A stretch of DNA of 64,000 nucleotides from Gordonia sihwensis NBRC 108236 (GTDB lineage: Bacteria > Actinomycetota > Actinomycetes > Mycobacteriales > Mycobacteriaceae). The notes beneath the pieces are model-generated. The model was not told where the DNA came from, made no database searches, and worked only from the letters and a program-made list of their open reading frames with translations. The stretch covers positions 1 to 64,000 of the forward strand of contig NZ_BANU01000008.1 in assembly GCF_000333035.1 (NCBI RefSeq), given 5' to 3'. Shown here one piece after another: positions 18,053 through 25,804 of this stretch; within the stretch, counting starts at the first letter, position 1; every line of letters starts with the position of its first letter. The position numbers and the translations under genes were made by a program.

Positions 18053-19498
18053 ATGAATGATCTGCCCTTCGGGTTCTCGTCGTCGAACGACCGGGACAAG
18101 AACGACCCGGACAAGAACAACGGTGGCCAGAGCGGCGGCGGCACGCCGGGCGGCGACCCGTCGAACCCCTTCGGATTCCCGCTGGGCGAAGGCGGCGCGG
18201 TCGATCCCTCGCAGCTGGGTCAGTTGTTCAGTCAACTCGGGAACATGTTCAGCGGCATGGGCGCGGGCATGGCCGGCGGCGGCTCCGGTCCCGTCAACTA
18301 CGACGTGGCCGCGAACCTGGCGCGCAGGCAGATCGGCTCGTTCACTCCGATGCTCGAGAAGGAGCACCAGGCGGTGGCGGACGCGGTCCGGCTGGCGGAG
18401 GTCTGGCTCGATGAGCAGACCGCGATGCCCGCGGGGATCCGTTCGACGGCGGCGTGGACGCCCGTGGACTGGCTGGAGAACACGCTGCCGACGTGGCGGA
18501 CGCTGTGCGATCCGATCGCCGAGCAGATGTCGAAGACGATGGACGCCGGTCTGCCCGAGGAGGCGAAGGCTTTCGCCGGCCCGATGATGGCGATGATCGG
18601 CCAGCTCAGCGGCACGATGTACGGGACCCAGCTGGGTCAGGGACTGGGGCAGTTTGCCGGGGGCGTATTGACCTCCACCGACATCGGCCTGCCCTTGGCG
18701 CCGGACGGTCTCGGGGTGCTGCTTCCCGAGGCGATCGCGCGATTCGCCGAGGGACTCGATCTGCCCGCGCAGGAGATCGTCGTCTTCCTCGCGGCGCGGG
18801 AAGCCGCGCACGTGCGATTGTTCGCGCACGTTCCGTGGCTCAAGCAGCGATTGCTGGCGACCGTGGAGGAGTACGCCCGCGGCATCCGCATCGACCTCGG
18901 CGGACTGCAGAATCTGGCGACGGAGATCGACCCGCAGGAGTTGTTCTCCAATCCGGGCAAGCTCGAGGAGTTGATGGGTTCGGCCGCCTCATTCGAACCG
19001 GAGACGACCCCGGCGCAGCAGGCGGCGCTCAGCCGTCTGGAGACGCTGCTCGCACTCGTCGAGGGCTGGGTGGAGCTGGTGGTGTCGAATGCGCTCGGAG
19101 ACCGGATTCCGAGCACGGCCGCGCTCAGTGAGACGATGCGCAGGCGCCGCGCGTCCGGCGGTCCCGCCGAGCAGACCTTCGCGACGTTGATCGGTCTGGA
19201 TCTGCGTCCGCGCAAACTGCGTGAGGCGGCCGCCCTGTGGCGGGCGCTCACCGAGGCGTCGGACATCGCGACGCGCGACGGTGTGTGGGGCCATCCGGAC
19301 CTGCTTCCCGACGCCGACGACCTCGACAATCCGGCGGGTTTCATCGACCGAATCGTCGGAGGCGACGTCTCCGGTATCGACGACGCCATCGCCGAGTTGG
19401 AGCGCCAGTTCACTGCCGAGAGCGGCGACGGTGACGCCGAGCCAGGCGACGACGGCCGAGCTTCCGGCGGCGACGGCGAGGGTTCCGACCAGCGCTGA
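18053..19498 (+). CDS. Putative zinc-dependent metalloprotease (TIGR03624/Rv3195-like)
   Basis: The 481-residue protein has a disordered Gly/Asp-rich start, a Met/Gly-rich stretch (residues about 60-80) and a helical zincin-like domain. The expected metal motif is REAAHVRLFAHVPW near residues 245-258, where the family uses E-A-A-H with a later His rather than strict HExxH. The C-terminus is acidic and low-complexity. The family is widespread in actinobacteria with no firm substrate. The start ATG follows GAAGG. Protein length is near the family norm. Confidence 0.85.
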   Translation: MNDLPFGFSSSNDRDKNDPDKNNGGQSGGGTPGGDPSNPFGFPLGEGGAVDPSQLGQLFSQLGNMFSGMGAGMAGGGSGPVNYDVAANLARRQIGSFTPMLEKEHQAVADAVRLAEVWLDEQTAMPAGIRSTAAWTPVDWLENTLPTWRTLCDPIAEQMSKTMDAGLPEEAKAFAGPMMAMIGQLSGTMYGTQLGQGLGQFAGGVLTSTDIGLPLAPDGLGVLLPEAIARFAEGLDLPAQEIVVFLAAREAAHVRLFAHVPWLKQRLLATVEEYARGIRIDLGGLQNLATEIDPQELFSNPGKLEELMGSAASFEPETTPAQQAALSRLETLLALVEGWVELVVSNALGDRIPSTAALSETMRRRRASGGPAEQTFATLIGLDLRPRKLREAAALWRALTEASDIATRDGVWGHPDLLPDADDLDNPAGFIDRIVGGDVSGIDDAIAELERQFTAESGDGDAEPGDDGRASGGDGEGSDQR

Positions 19499-19567
19499 TT
19501 CCAGAGCTCGTCGAACCTGTGGAATTCGGGTTCGCCGAGAACCGGCTGCGCTGCCAGCGTGGTCGTC

Positions 19568-20482
19568 ATGCCCGCACGCGACGCGCTCCCGGTTCTCACG
19601 TCCGGCACACCGGTCCTCATCCGCCCCGACGGCCGGCTGCACATCGGCTCCGACCCGCTGACCGCGCTCACGGTGGAACTCGGTCGCGGAGTGTCGACGG
19701 CTGCGGTCGCGGCGCTTCTGCAACGCCTCCGGACGCCGCAGCGCTACCGCCATCTGCGCCGTGATCTGCGGTCGTCTGGTCTCTCGGCGTCGAGGTTCTG
19801 GGAGATGCTCGACCGGCTGGTCGCCGCGGGCAAGGCGGTGGAGTCCGAAACTGTTGCATCCGCACGCCTCGCCATCGGCATCGTCGGTCACGGCGAAATC
19901 GCCAGGCTGCTGCTGTCCGGGTTGCCGCTCGACGGACACCGGACCGAGGTCTGCGATCCGCGCGGTCCGCTCGGCGGTCCCGGGCCCCGGCCGCAGCTGG
20001 TGGTTCTCGCCGACCAGCCGGTTCCCGACCCGGCCGTGTACGAGCCGCTGATGTCTGCGCGGATCCCCCACCTCGCGGTGCACATCCACGACGACGTGGG
20101 GGTCGTCGGGCCGCTGGTGCTGCCGGGAGCCACCAGCTGCCTGCGGTGCCTCGAGCTGCACCGCACCGACGTCGATCCCGGATGGCCGGTGCTCGCCGCC
20201 ACCCTGCAGGGGGTCGCCGGCGCCGGCGGGACCGCGACCCGTCTGGCGACGGTGGCGATGGCGCACGCGCAGATCGGCGAGATCGGCGCGGCACTGCGAG
20301 CCGCGGATCCGGCGCCGCCGGCGGTGGCCGGAAAGCGGCTCGAGTTCCGGCCGCTGCCGTGCGGGATGACGCTCGCCCCGGCACCGGTGCATCCGCGCTG
20401 CGAATGCTTCGTGCGATGCGGCGGTGCACCGGGCGAAACGGTTTCCACTATCCTCGATCACGCGGCGAAAGGACACCATTGA
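19568..20482 (+). CDS. ThiF-like/TOMM leader-binding-type protein (Rv3196-like), orphan
   Basis: The 304-residue protein has a Rossmann-like centre (LAIGIVGHGEIARLLL, residues 101-116) and the signature SCLRCLELHRTDVDPGWP starting at residue 190, seen in ocin-ThiF/cyclodehydratase-associated proteins. Cys191 and Cys194 pair with a C-terminal cluster Cys278, Cys280 and Cys284, probably forming a zinc site. TOMM partners (YcaO, precursor peptide) are absent, so it is an orphan of that fold and its function is unknown. A GTG nine bases upstream is an alternative start; neither has a strong ribosome site. The stop overlaps the next start by four bases. Confidence 0.78.
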   Translation: MPARDALPVLTSGTPVLIRPDGRLHIGSDPLTALTVELGRGVSTAAVAALLQRLRTPQRYRHLRRDLRSSGLSASRFWEMLDRLVAAGKAVESETVASARLAIGIVGHGEIARLLLSGLPLDGHRTEVCDPRGPLGGPGPRPQLVVLADQPVPDPAVYEPLMSARIPHLAVHIHDDVGVVGPLVLPGATSCLRCLELHRTDVDPGWPVLAATLQGVAGAGGTATRLATVAMAHAQIGEIGAALRAADPAPPAVAGKRLEFRPLPCGMTLAPAPVHPRCECFVRCGGAPGETVSTILDHAAKGHH

Positions 20483-21795
20483 GCGAGATCACACGCGGCC
20501 AGGGTCGTCGCAACGCGAAACTGGCCGCACTCCCCCTGGGCATGGCCGGGCGCGCTGCCGCCGGGTTCGGCAAGCGGATCGCGGGCAAGAGCCGAGAAGA
20601 AGTCAACGCCGAGTTGATGAACAAGACCGCCGAGCAATTGTTCGCGGTCCTGGGGGAACTCAAGGGCGGGGCCATGAAGGTGGGACAGGCGCTCTCGATC
20701 ATGGAGGCCGCGATCCCCGACGAATTCGGTGAGCCCTTCCGGGAAGCGCTGACCAAGCTGCAGGCGGAAGCGCCGCCGCTTCCCGCCAAATCCGTGCACA
20801 AGGTGCTCGATCAGCAGCTCGGCACCCGCTGGCCCGAACGATTCCGCGAGTTCAGCGACGAGCCCGCCGCCTCCGCCAGCATCGGCCAGGTTCACAAGGC
20901 CGTGTGGTCCGATGGCCGCGAGGTCGCGGTGAAGGTCCAGTATCCGGGCGCCGACCATGCCCTGAAGGCCGATCTGAAGACCCTGAGCCGCATGTCGGGA
21001 CTGATTCAGAAGCTCTCGCCCGGCACTGACGTCAAGGCGATGGTGGACGAGCTCATCGACCGGACCGAGGACGAACTCGACTACATCACCGAAGCCGACA
21101 ACCAGCGGGCGTTCGCCCGCGCCTTCGACGGCGATCCGGATTTCCTGGTTCCGAAGGTGGTGGCGAGTGCGCCGAAGGTCGTGGTCTCGGAGTGGATCGA
21201 CGGCACCCGGCTGTCGAAGCTGATCGTCGAGGGCACGCAGGAGCAGCGCAACGACGCCGCCACCAAGATGACGACCTTTGAGATCAGCTCGCCTGCGCGT
21301 GTGGGAATGCTGCACGGTGATCCGCACCCCGGAAACTTCTACGTTCTCGACGACGGGCGTTTCGGGATCCTCGATTTCGGTGCCGTCGGGCACTACCCGG
21401 ACGGGCTGCCTGCGAACACGGGCCCGATTCTGGCCCTCGCGCGTGACAGGCGGTACGACGAACTGCGCGAGGAGATGGTGGCCGCCAACTTCATTCAGGC
21501 TTCGCACGCCGACCGCGTGAGCCCGGAGGACCTCGCCAACTACCTGCAGCCGTACGTGGATCCGCTGTACAGCGACACCTTCCATTTCACGCGCAAGTGG
21601 CTGCAGCGCGCGGCGGGGATGGCCACCGACATCAACGGCGACGTCTACAAGACGTCGCGGAATCTGAATGTTCCACGCGAGTACGTGATGGTCTTCCGTG
21701 TCCTCATCGGATGTGTCGGGATCGCCGCTCAACTCGACGCGGAGGCACCGTATCGCGCGATTCTGAACGAATGGGTGCCCGGCCTCGCGAGCTGA
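20479..21795 (+). CDS. ABC1/UbiB-type atypical kinase (AarF family, Rv3197-like)
   Basis: The 438-residue protein has the ABC1 hallmarks: KVGQ at 67-70, the Ala-rich loop ASASIGQVH at 131-139, VAVKVQYPG with Lys152, catalytic HGDPHPGNF and metal-binding LDFG. UbiB-like members act as ATPases or kinases in isoprenoid-lipid metabolism. The start is TTG within a TTGA overlap with the preceding gene, supported by GAAAGGA, and implies translational coupling. The gene lies next to whiB7 in mycobacteria and has been linked there to macrolide tolerance; here the two are convergent, 15 bp apart. Confidence 0.9.
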   Translation: MSEITRGQGRRNAKLAALPLGMAGRAAAGFGKRIAGKSREEVNAELMNKTAEQLFAVLGELKGGAMKVGQALSIMEAAIPDEFGEPFREALTKLQAEAPPLPAKSVHKVLDQQLGTRWPERFREFSDEPAASASIGQVHKAVWSDGREVAVKVQYPGADHALKADLKTLSRMSGLIQKLSPGTDVKAMVDELIDRTEDELDYITEADNQRAFARAFDGDPDFLVPKVVASAPKVVVSEWIDGTRLSKLIVEGTQEQRNDAATKMTTFEISSPARVGMLHGDPHPGNFYVLDDGRFGILDFGAVGHYPDGLPANTGPILALARDRRYDELREEMVAANFIQASHADRVSPEDLANYLQPYVDPLYSDTFHFTRKWLQRAAGMATDINGDVYKTSRNLNVPREYVMVFRVLIGCVGIAAQLDAEAPYRAILNEWVPGLAS

Positions 21796-21810
21796 GCGGC
21801 GACGCGACGA

Positions 21811-22077
21811 TCATGCGACGGCCGCGTTCTTCCGCGGACGGCCACGGGGCCGCTTCCGCGCGATGACGACACCGCGCTCGAAGATCTCCCCACCCCAGAC
21901 TCCCCACGGCTCTTCGCGCTCCATCGCGCTCTCGAGGCATTGGGTCCGCAGTGGGCATTGTCGGCACAGGCTCTTCGCCTCCTCCAGGAGGTCCGGTCGG
22001 TCGGCGAACCACAGGTCGGCGTCGTAGTCGGTGGACTGGCAGGGCAGTTCTATTCGGGGAATGGTCAAGGTAGACAA
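21811..22077 (-). CDS. whiB7: WhiB7, redox-sensitive activator of intrinsic drug resistance
   Basis: The 88-residue protein has the WhiB Fe-S cysteines Cys13, Cys38, Cys41 and Cys47, the EPWGVWGGEIF turn at 56-66, and the C-terminal AT-hook RPRGRPRK at 76-83 that distinguishes WhiB7. It binds SigA and AT-rich DNA next to -35 elements to induce drug-resistance genes. The TTG start giving MSTLTIPR is chosen by similarity to the mycobacterial protein; a second TTG lies nine bases on. No good ribosome site is visible. A long leader with uORF and hairpin precedes it. Confidence 0.95.
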   Translation of the reverse strand: MSTLTIPRIELPCQSTDYDADLWFADRPDLLEEAKSLCRQCPLRTQCLESAMEREEPWGVWGGEIFERGVVIARKRPRGRPRKNAAVA

Positions 22078-22147
22078 AGTAGGTCGGCTTTCGTTCGCAG
22101 ATGCTGGTCTGATGAACCCGGGCCTACTCGTGGTGGTGCGATGAGAA

Positions 22148-22184
22148 AGGCCACGGGGTTCGCTATCGCGATTCGCCGTGGCCT
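22148..22184 (-). terminator. Attenuator hairpin in the whiB7 leader
   Basis: On the minus strand AGGCCACGG pairs with CCGTGGCCT (9 bp), enclosing a small inner TCGC/GCGA stem, followed by TTCTC. It lies 18 bases after the uORF stop and 70 bases before whiB7, the position expected of the conditional terminator reported in whiB7 leaders. Confidence 0.65.
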
Positions 22185-22202
22185 CGAAGGTTCCGCTGGT
22201 CT

Positions 22203-22322
22203 CTAGGAGTGAGACATTCGGTAGGACGTCGGATCGCCGTCCACGGGGGCCACTGGGAATCGCCGGCGCGCTCGCGCCATGGGCGCTGCCGCTGCAGCGA
22301 GATGTACTGTCTGCCAGTTCAC
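22203..22322 (-). CDS. Short upstream ORF in the whiB7 leader (uORF)
   Basis: A GTG-initiated ORF of 39 codons (starts MNWQTVHLAA, ends TSYRMSHS) is preceded by AGAAGGGA eight bases upstream. Translation of a leader peptide ahead of whiB7 is known in mycobacteria, where stalled ribosomes relieve termination. The peptide is not expected to have its own enzymatic role. Start choice is by ribosome-site spacing; other in-frame starts exist upstream. Confidence 0.55.
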   Translation of the reverse strand: MNWQTVHLAAAAAPMARARRRFPVAPVDGDPTSYRMSHS

Positions 22323-22393
22323 TGGTCGATTCCCTTCTCTCGTGCGGCTCCGGACGGCACAGAGGATCTCCGCACCGCGTGATGTACTTCTGT

Positions 22394-22432
22394 ACTGTAT
22401 GCGCGCCGCCAACGGCGCACAACTTATTTTCT
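22394..22432 (-). promoter_or_regulatory. whiB7 promoter with AT-rich WhiB7 box
   Basis: On the minus strand AGAAAATAA is followed by -35 TTGTGC (22422-22417), a 17-base spacer and -10 TACAGT (22399-22394). The AT-rich block just upstream of -35 is the known WhiB7 AT-hook target and implies autoregulation. The block overlaps the last two codons and the stop of uvrD2. Confidence 0.72.
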
Positions 22433-24502
22433 ACCTGCGGTTTCGCCGCGTCGGCGCCCGGGGAGGGCGGCATCGATCACGTCAAGGATCCGCGCCCCGA
22501 TCACGTCTGCCCGCTCCGCTCCGAAGCCGCGCACCTTCGCCAGCTCGTCGATCGAAGTCGGCACCGCAGTGGCGATCGAGCGGATCATCGACACGCTCAT
22601 CACGTTGACCGCCGAGATGCCCTCGGACTCGGCGAAGTCCTTGCGCCAGGCGGTCAGCGCGGCGAGGACGTCGGGATCGGGGTCGCGGCGCTCGGGCAGC
22701 GGATCGAGGTCGGCGGCCGGATTCGGCACCAGTGCCTCGAGGAATCGGGAACGACGACGCTTGGCGCCCCGCCCCTCCCCTCTCGAAAGACTCCACGACA
22801 GGTGCAGGTGTTCACGTGCCCGCGTGACACCCACATAGAAGAGCCTGCGCTCCTCTTCGACTTCTTCGGTGGTCTTGGACGCACGCCCGAGCGGCATCGA
22901 TCCCTCATGCAGTCCGGTCAGGAACACCGCATCCCATTCGAGGCCCTTGGCCGCGTGCATCGACGACAGCGTGACGCCCGCACCGACCGGCGCGTGTCGC
23001 ATCCGCGACCGCTCTTCGAGCCTTGCCACCAGTCCGGCGAAGTCCAGTTCTGGTGACTCCCCGGCGATCGACTCCACGATCTCCATCAGACGCAGCAGCT
23101 GTTGCCATCGCGCACGCGCGTTGGCGCCCTTCGGCTCGGACTCGGTGAGCCCGACGGAGTGCAGCGCATGCCGCACGGCGTCCACCGGCGCCATCGGCGG
23201 GGGTGCGGCCCCCGCCGCCAGAGACGTCAGGCGCCGCATCCCCGCCACGATCTCGGGCCGCTCGAAGAAGCTCTGCGCGCCGCGGACCTGGTAGTCGATC
23301 CCCGCCTCCGACAGCGCCTCCTCGTAGGCCTCGGACTGAGCGTTGACCCGGTAGAGCACCGCGATCTCCGAGGCCGGGACACCGGTGCGGATCAACGACC
23401 GGATCTTCGCCACCACTCCGACCACTTCGGCGATCTCGTCGTCGAATCCGGCGAAGACCGGTTCCGGTCCCGACGGCCGTTGGCCCACGAGTTTGAGCCG
23501 CGTGCCCGCGATGCGGCCGCGGGCCTTGCCGATGACCGCGTTCGCCAGACTCACCACCTCCGGAGTGGAGCGGTAGTCGCGCTGCAGTCGCACCAGCGTG
23601 GCCTCCGGGTACCGGCGGGTGAAGTCGAGCAGGTACGTCGGCGTCGCGCCGGTGAAACTGTAGATGGTCTGATTCGCGTCGCCGACGACGGTGAGGTCGT
23701 CGCGTCCGCCGAGCCATGCGTCGAGCAGGTCTTGCTGGATGGGAGTGACGTCCTGGTATTCGTCCACCACGAAGCTGCGGTAGCGGGACCGGAACTCTTC
23801 GGCGATCGACGGGTCCGACCGCAGGATCGTGGTGGTGAAGGTGAGCAGATCCTCGAAATCGAGCAGTCGGTCGCCGTTCGGCGCGACTTTGGCCGCCTCA
23901 TACGCGGAGAACACCTGCGCGACCGTCGCAGGGTCGGCCGGAAGGTCGCGGTGGGTGCGTCGCGCCGCCTCCGCATACTGCCCCGGACCCAGACCCGACG
24001 ACTTCGCCCATTCGATCTCCGACGCCAGATCCCGCAGCAGATCGCGGTCGGCGACGTCGAGGCCCAATTCGCGCGAGACTCTACCGACCATCCGGAACTT
24101 GTGCTCCAGCAGTTCCCAGCGCATGTCGCCCATCGCCATCGGCCAGAAGTAGCGGAGCTGGCGCATGGCGGCGGCGTGGAAGGTCTGGGCGGCGATCCGG
24201 TTGCCGGGTCCGGCGACGCCGAGCGACTCCAGCCGTTCCCTCATCTCCGCGGCCGCTCGCGCGGTGAACGTGACGGCCAGCACCTGCTCGGGGTTCACCT
24301 GCCCGGAGTCGACCAGATGCGCTATCCGCCGGGTGATGGTGCGCGTCTTGCCGGTACCCGCGCCGGCGAGCACGCAGACGGGTCCTCGGGGCGCGAGAAC
24401 CGCTTCGAGCTGTTCTGGATCAAGGCCTGAGGTGACTCCGCCTTCCGCCGCTGGATGCCCGATCACTGTCATGCCTACTACGTTCTCATGCCCCTGCGAC
24501 AC
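22424..24502 (-). CDS. uvrD2: ATP-dependent DNA helicase UvrD2
   Basis: The 692-residue SF1A helicase has Walker A AGAGTGKT at 46-53, DEYQD motif II, GDANQTIYSF motif III, MHAAKGLEWD motif V and VGVTRAR motif VI. The C-terminus carries an HRDC-like domain (about 620-680; VLAALTAWRKDFAE to RGFGAERAD). In M. tuberculosis UvrD2 a tetracysteine module precedes the HRDC domain; here the linker (LVPNPAADLDPLPERRDPD) has no cysteine. GTG with GGAG seven bases before it is preferred; an ATG ten codons on is the alternative. UvrD2 is essential in mycobacteria. Confidence 0.92.
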   Translation of the reverse strand: MSQGHENVVGMTVIGHPAAEGGVTSGLDPEQLEAVLAPRGPVCVLAGAGTGKTRTITRRIAHLVDSGQVNPEQVLAVTFTARAAAEMRERLESLGVAGPGNRIAAQTFHAAAMRQLRYFWPMAMGDMRWELLEHKFRMVGRVSRELGLDVADRDLLRDLASEIEWAKSSGLGPGQYAEAARRTHRDLPADPATVAQVFSAYEAAKVAPNGDRLLDFEDLLTFTTTILRSDPSIAEEFRSRYRSFVVDEYQDVTPIQQDLLDAWLGGRDDLTVVGDANQTIYSFTGATPTYLLDFTRRYPEATLVRLQRDYRSTPEVVSLANAVIGKARGRIAGTRLKLVGQRPSGPEPVFAGFDDEIAEVVGVVAKIRSLIRTGVPASEIAVLYRVNAQSEAYEEALSEAGIDYQVRGAQSFFERPEIVAGMRRLTSLAAGAAPPPMAPVDAVRHALHSVGLTESEPKGANARARWQQLLRLMEIVESIAGESPELDFAGLVARLEERSRMRHAPVGAGVTLSSMHAAKGLEWDAVFLTGLHEGSMPLGRASKTTEEVEEERRLFYVGVTRAREHLHLSWSLSRGEGRGAKRRRSRFLEALVPNPAADLDPLPERRDPDPDVLAALTAWRKDFAESEGISAVNVMSVSMIRSIATAVPTSIDELAKVRGFGAERADVIGARILDVIDAALPGRRRGETAGRK

Positions 24503-24583
24503 TGCTCGTCTCCGCAGTTCAGAGCCGGTTCCTCAGTGTCGTGGGAGCCCAGCCGGCGGCCCGAGCCCCCGCGCTGGGCCGTC

Positions 24584-24844
24584 CTACAGCCTGCCGAGCC
24601 TGCTCATCACCTCGCCGACGGACGGGTTGGTCGCCGTAGACCCGTCGGCGTAGAGAGCGGTCGGAACGACGTGGTTGCCGCCGTTGACGCTGCCGACGAA
24701 CTCGGCGGCGTCCGGGTCGGCCTCGATGTCGATCTCGGTCCACTCCACGCCGTTGCGTTCCAGACCGGCCTTCAGCCGGTTGCAGAACGGACACCAGGAG
24801 GTGGTGTACAGAGTCAGTTCCGGGTTCGCTGCCGCATCACTCAT
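24584..24844 (-). CDS. mrx1: Mycoredoxin/glutaredoxin-like protein (Mrx1-like)
   Basis: The 86-residue thioredoxin-fold protein has the active site CPFC (Cys18, Cys21) in TSWCPFCNRLK, the cis-Pro segment HVVPTALYADG and the conserved EFVGSVNGGN. Mycoredoxins reduce mycothiol-protein mixed disulfides. The mycobacterial Mrx1 site, as I recall, is CGYC, so CPFC is a variant closer to classical glutaredoxins. It lies between uvrD2 and nudC on one strand, the same order as in M. tuberculosis. Confidence 0.9.
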   Translation of the reverse strand: MSDAAANPELTLYTTSWCPFCNRLKAGLERNGVEWTEIDIEADPDAAEFVGSVNGGNHVVPTALYADGSTATNPSVGEVMSRLGRL

Positions 24845-24889
24845 GCCGCAATCTCAGCACATTCCGGGAGTCGTCGGAGGCGCGGGGTA

Positions 24890-25804
24890 TCAGCGCCTCG
24901 GTGCCCGAGCCCAACCGGTGATGAGGCTCCGTGCGATCGATACCGATCCCGGCAGCATCAGCCGCGAGCCGGGGTTGTCGGCGCCCCAGTCGTCTTCGCG
25001 CGCCAGCGCCTCGAGCACCTCGTCCCGGTGGAACCACTTCGCGTCGCCCAACTCGCCGTCGCGGAAGGTCAGCGGTTCGGCGGGGTCGCCGAGCGCCTCG
25101 AAACCCAGCATCAGCGACCTCGGGAACGGCCACGGCTGCGAGCCCAGGTATTGCGGCGAGTGGACCCGGATCCCCGCCTCCTCGAACACCTCGCGCCGAA
25201 CGCACTGCTCCAGCGACTCTCCCGGCTCGACGAAACCCGCCAGCGTGGAGAACCAACGGTCGGGCCACACGGCCTGCCGGCCGAGAAGGACACGGTCGGC
25301 TCCGTCGTGCACGAGCATGATCACCGCCGGGTCCGTGCGCGGATACTCCTCGGCACCCGAACCGCCGTCGCGGCGCAGCCAACCGCCCTGCACGAGATCG
25401 AGCGGGCGGCCGTCGACCGGCGAGAACTGCGCGGTGCGGTGCCAGTTCAGCACCCCCAGCGCTGTCGCCAGCAGTCCCGCCTCGTCGGCGGAGAGCAGAT
25501 GGGCGCCTGTTCGCGGATCGGCCACCGGCTCGTGAACCTCATCCACCCGAACGGCCCACAGATCGCAGTCCGCCACCCCCAGGAAGACCGCTCCCGCGAC
25601 CGGTTCAGCACCGTACTCCGCGGCCCGCGCCCATCGCAGCGCGCCGCGGTCGGTGACCGGATAGCGGCCGCGGTGGTCCACCGGCAGGACGCGCGCCTGC
25701 GCCCATCCCGCAGCGAGACGCTCCGGGTCTTTGCGCACCTGGTCGGCGCGGTCGATCTCCGCCCGCGACAGCAGCGGCGGTTCGACGAGCTCGAACGAGG
25801 CCAT
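24890..25804 (-). CDS. nudC: NAD(H) diphosphatase, Nudix family
   Basis: The 304-residue protein hydrolyses NADH/NAD+ to NMN and AMP and may remove NAD caps from RNA. The Nudix box (GFVEPGESLEQC then RREVFEEAGI) spans residues 190-212, and the NudC-specific SQPWPFPRS is at 222-230. The zinc-ribbon region (about 120-148), which normally carries four cysteines, has none (WHRTAQFSPV). The family can tolerate partial loss, but full loss here is notable. Its ATG overlaps the stop of the upstream channel gene by one base, indicating an operon. Confidence 0.92.
   Translation of the reverse strand: MASFELVEPPLLSRAEIDRADQVRKDPERLAAGWAQARVLPVDHRGRYPVTDRGALRWARAAEYGAEPVAGAVFLGVADCDLWAVRVDEVHEPVADPRTGAHLLSADEAGLLATALGVLNWHRTAQFSPVDGRPLDLVQGGWLRRDGGSGAEEYPRTDPAVIMLVHDGADRVLLGRQAVWPDRWFSTLAGFVEPGESLEQCVRREVFEEAGIRVHSPQYLGSQPWPFPRSLMLGFEALGDPAEPLTFRDGELGDAKWFHRDEVLEALAREDDWGADNPGSRLMLPGSVSIARSLITGWARAPRR

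Noticed and set aside
19568-21795. Thiazole/oxazole-modified peptide (TOMM) biosynthetic cluster
   Set aside because: The TOMM-like protein has no YcaO, dehydrogenase, transporter or precursor peptide nearby; the neighbours are housekeeping genes.
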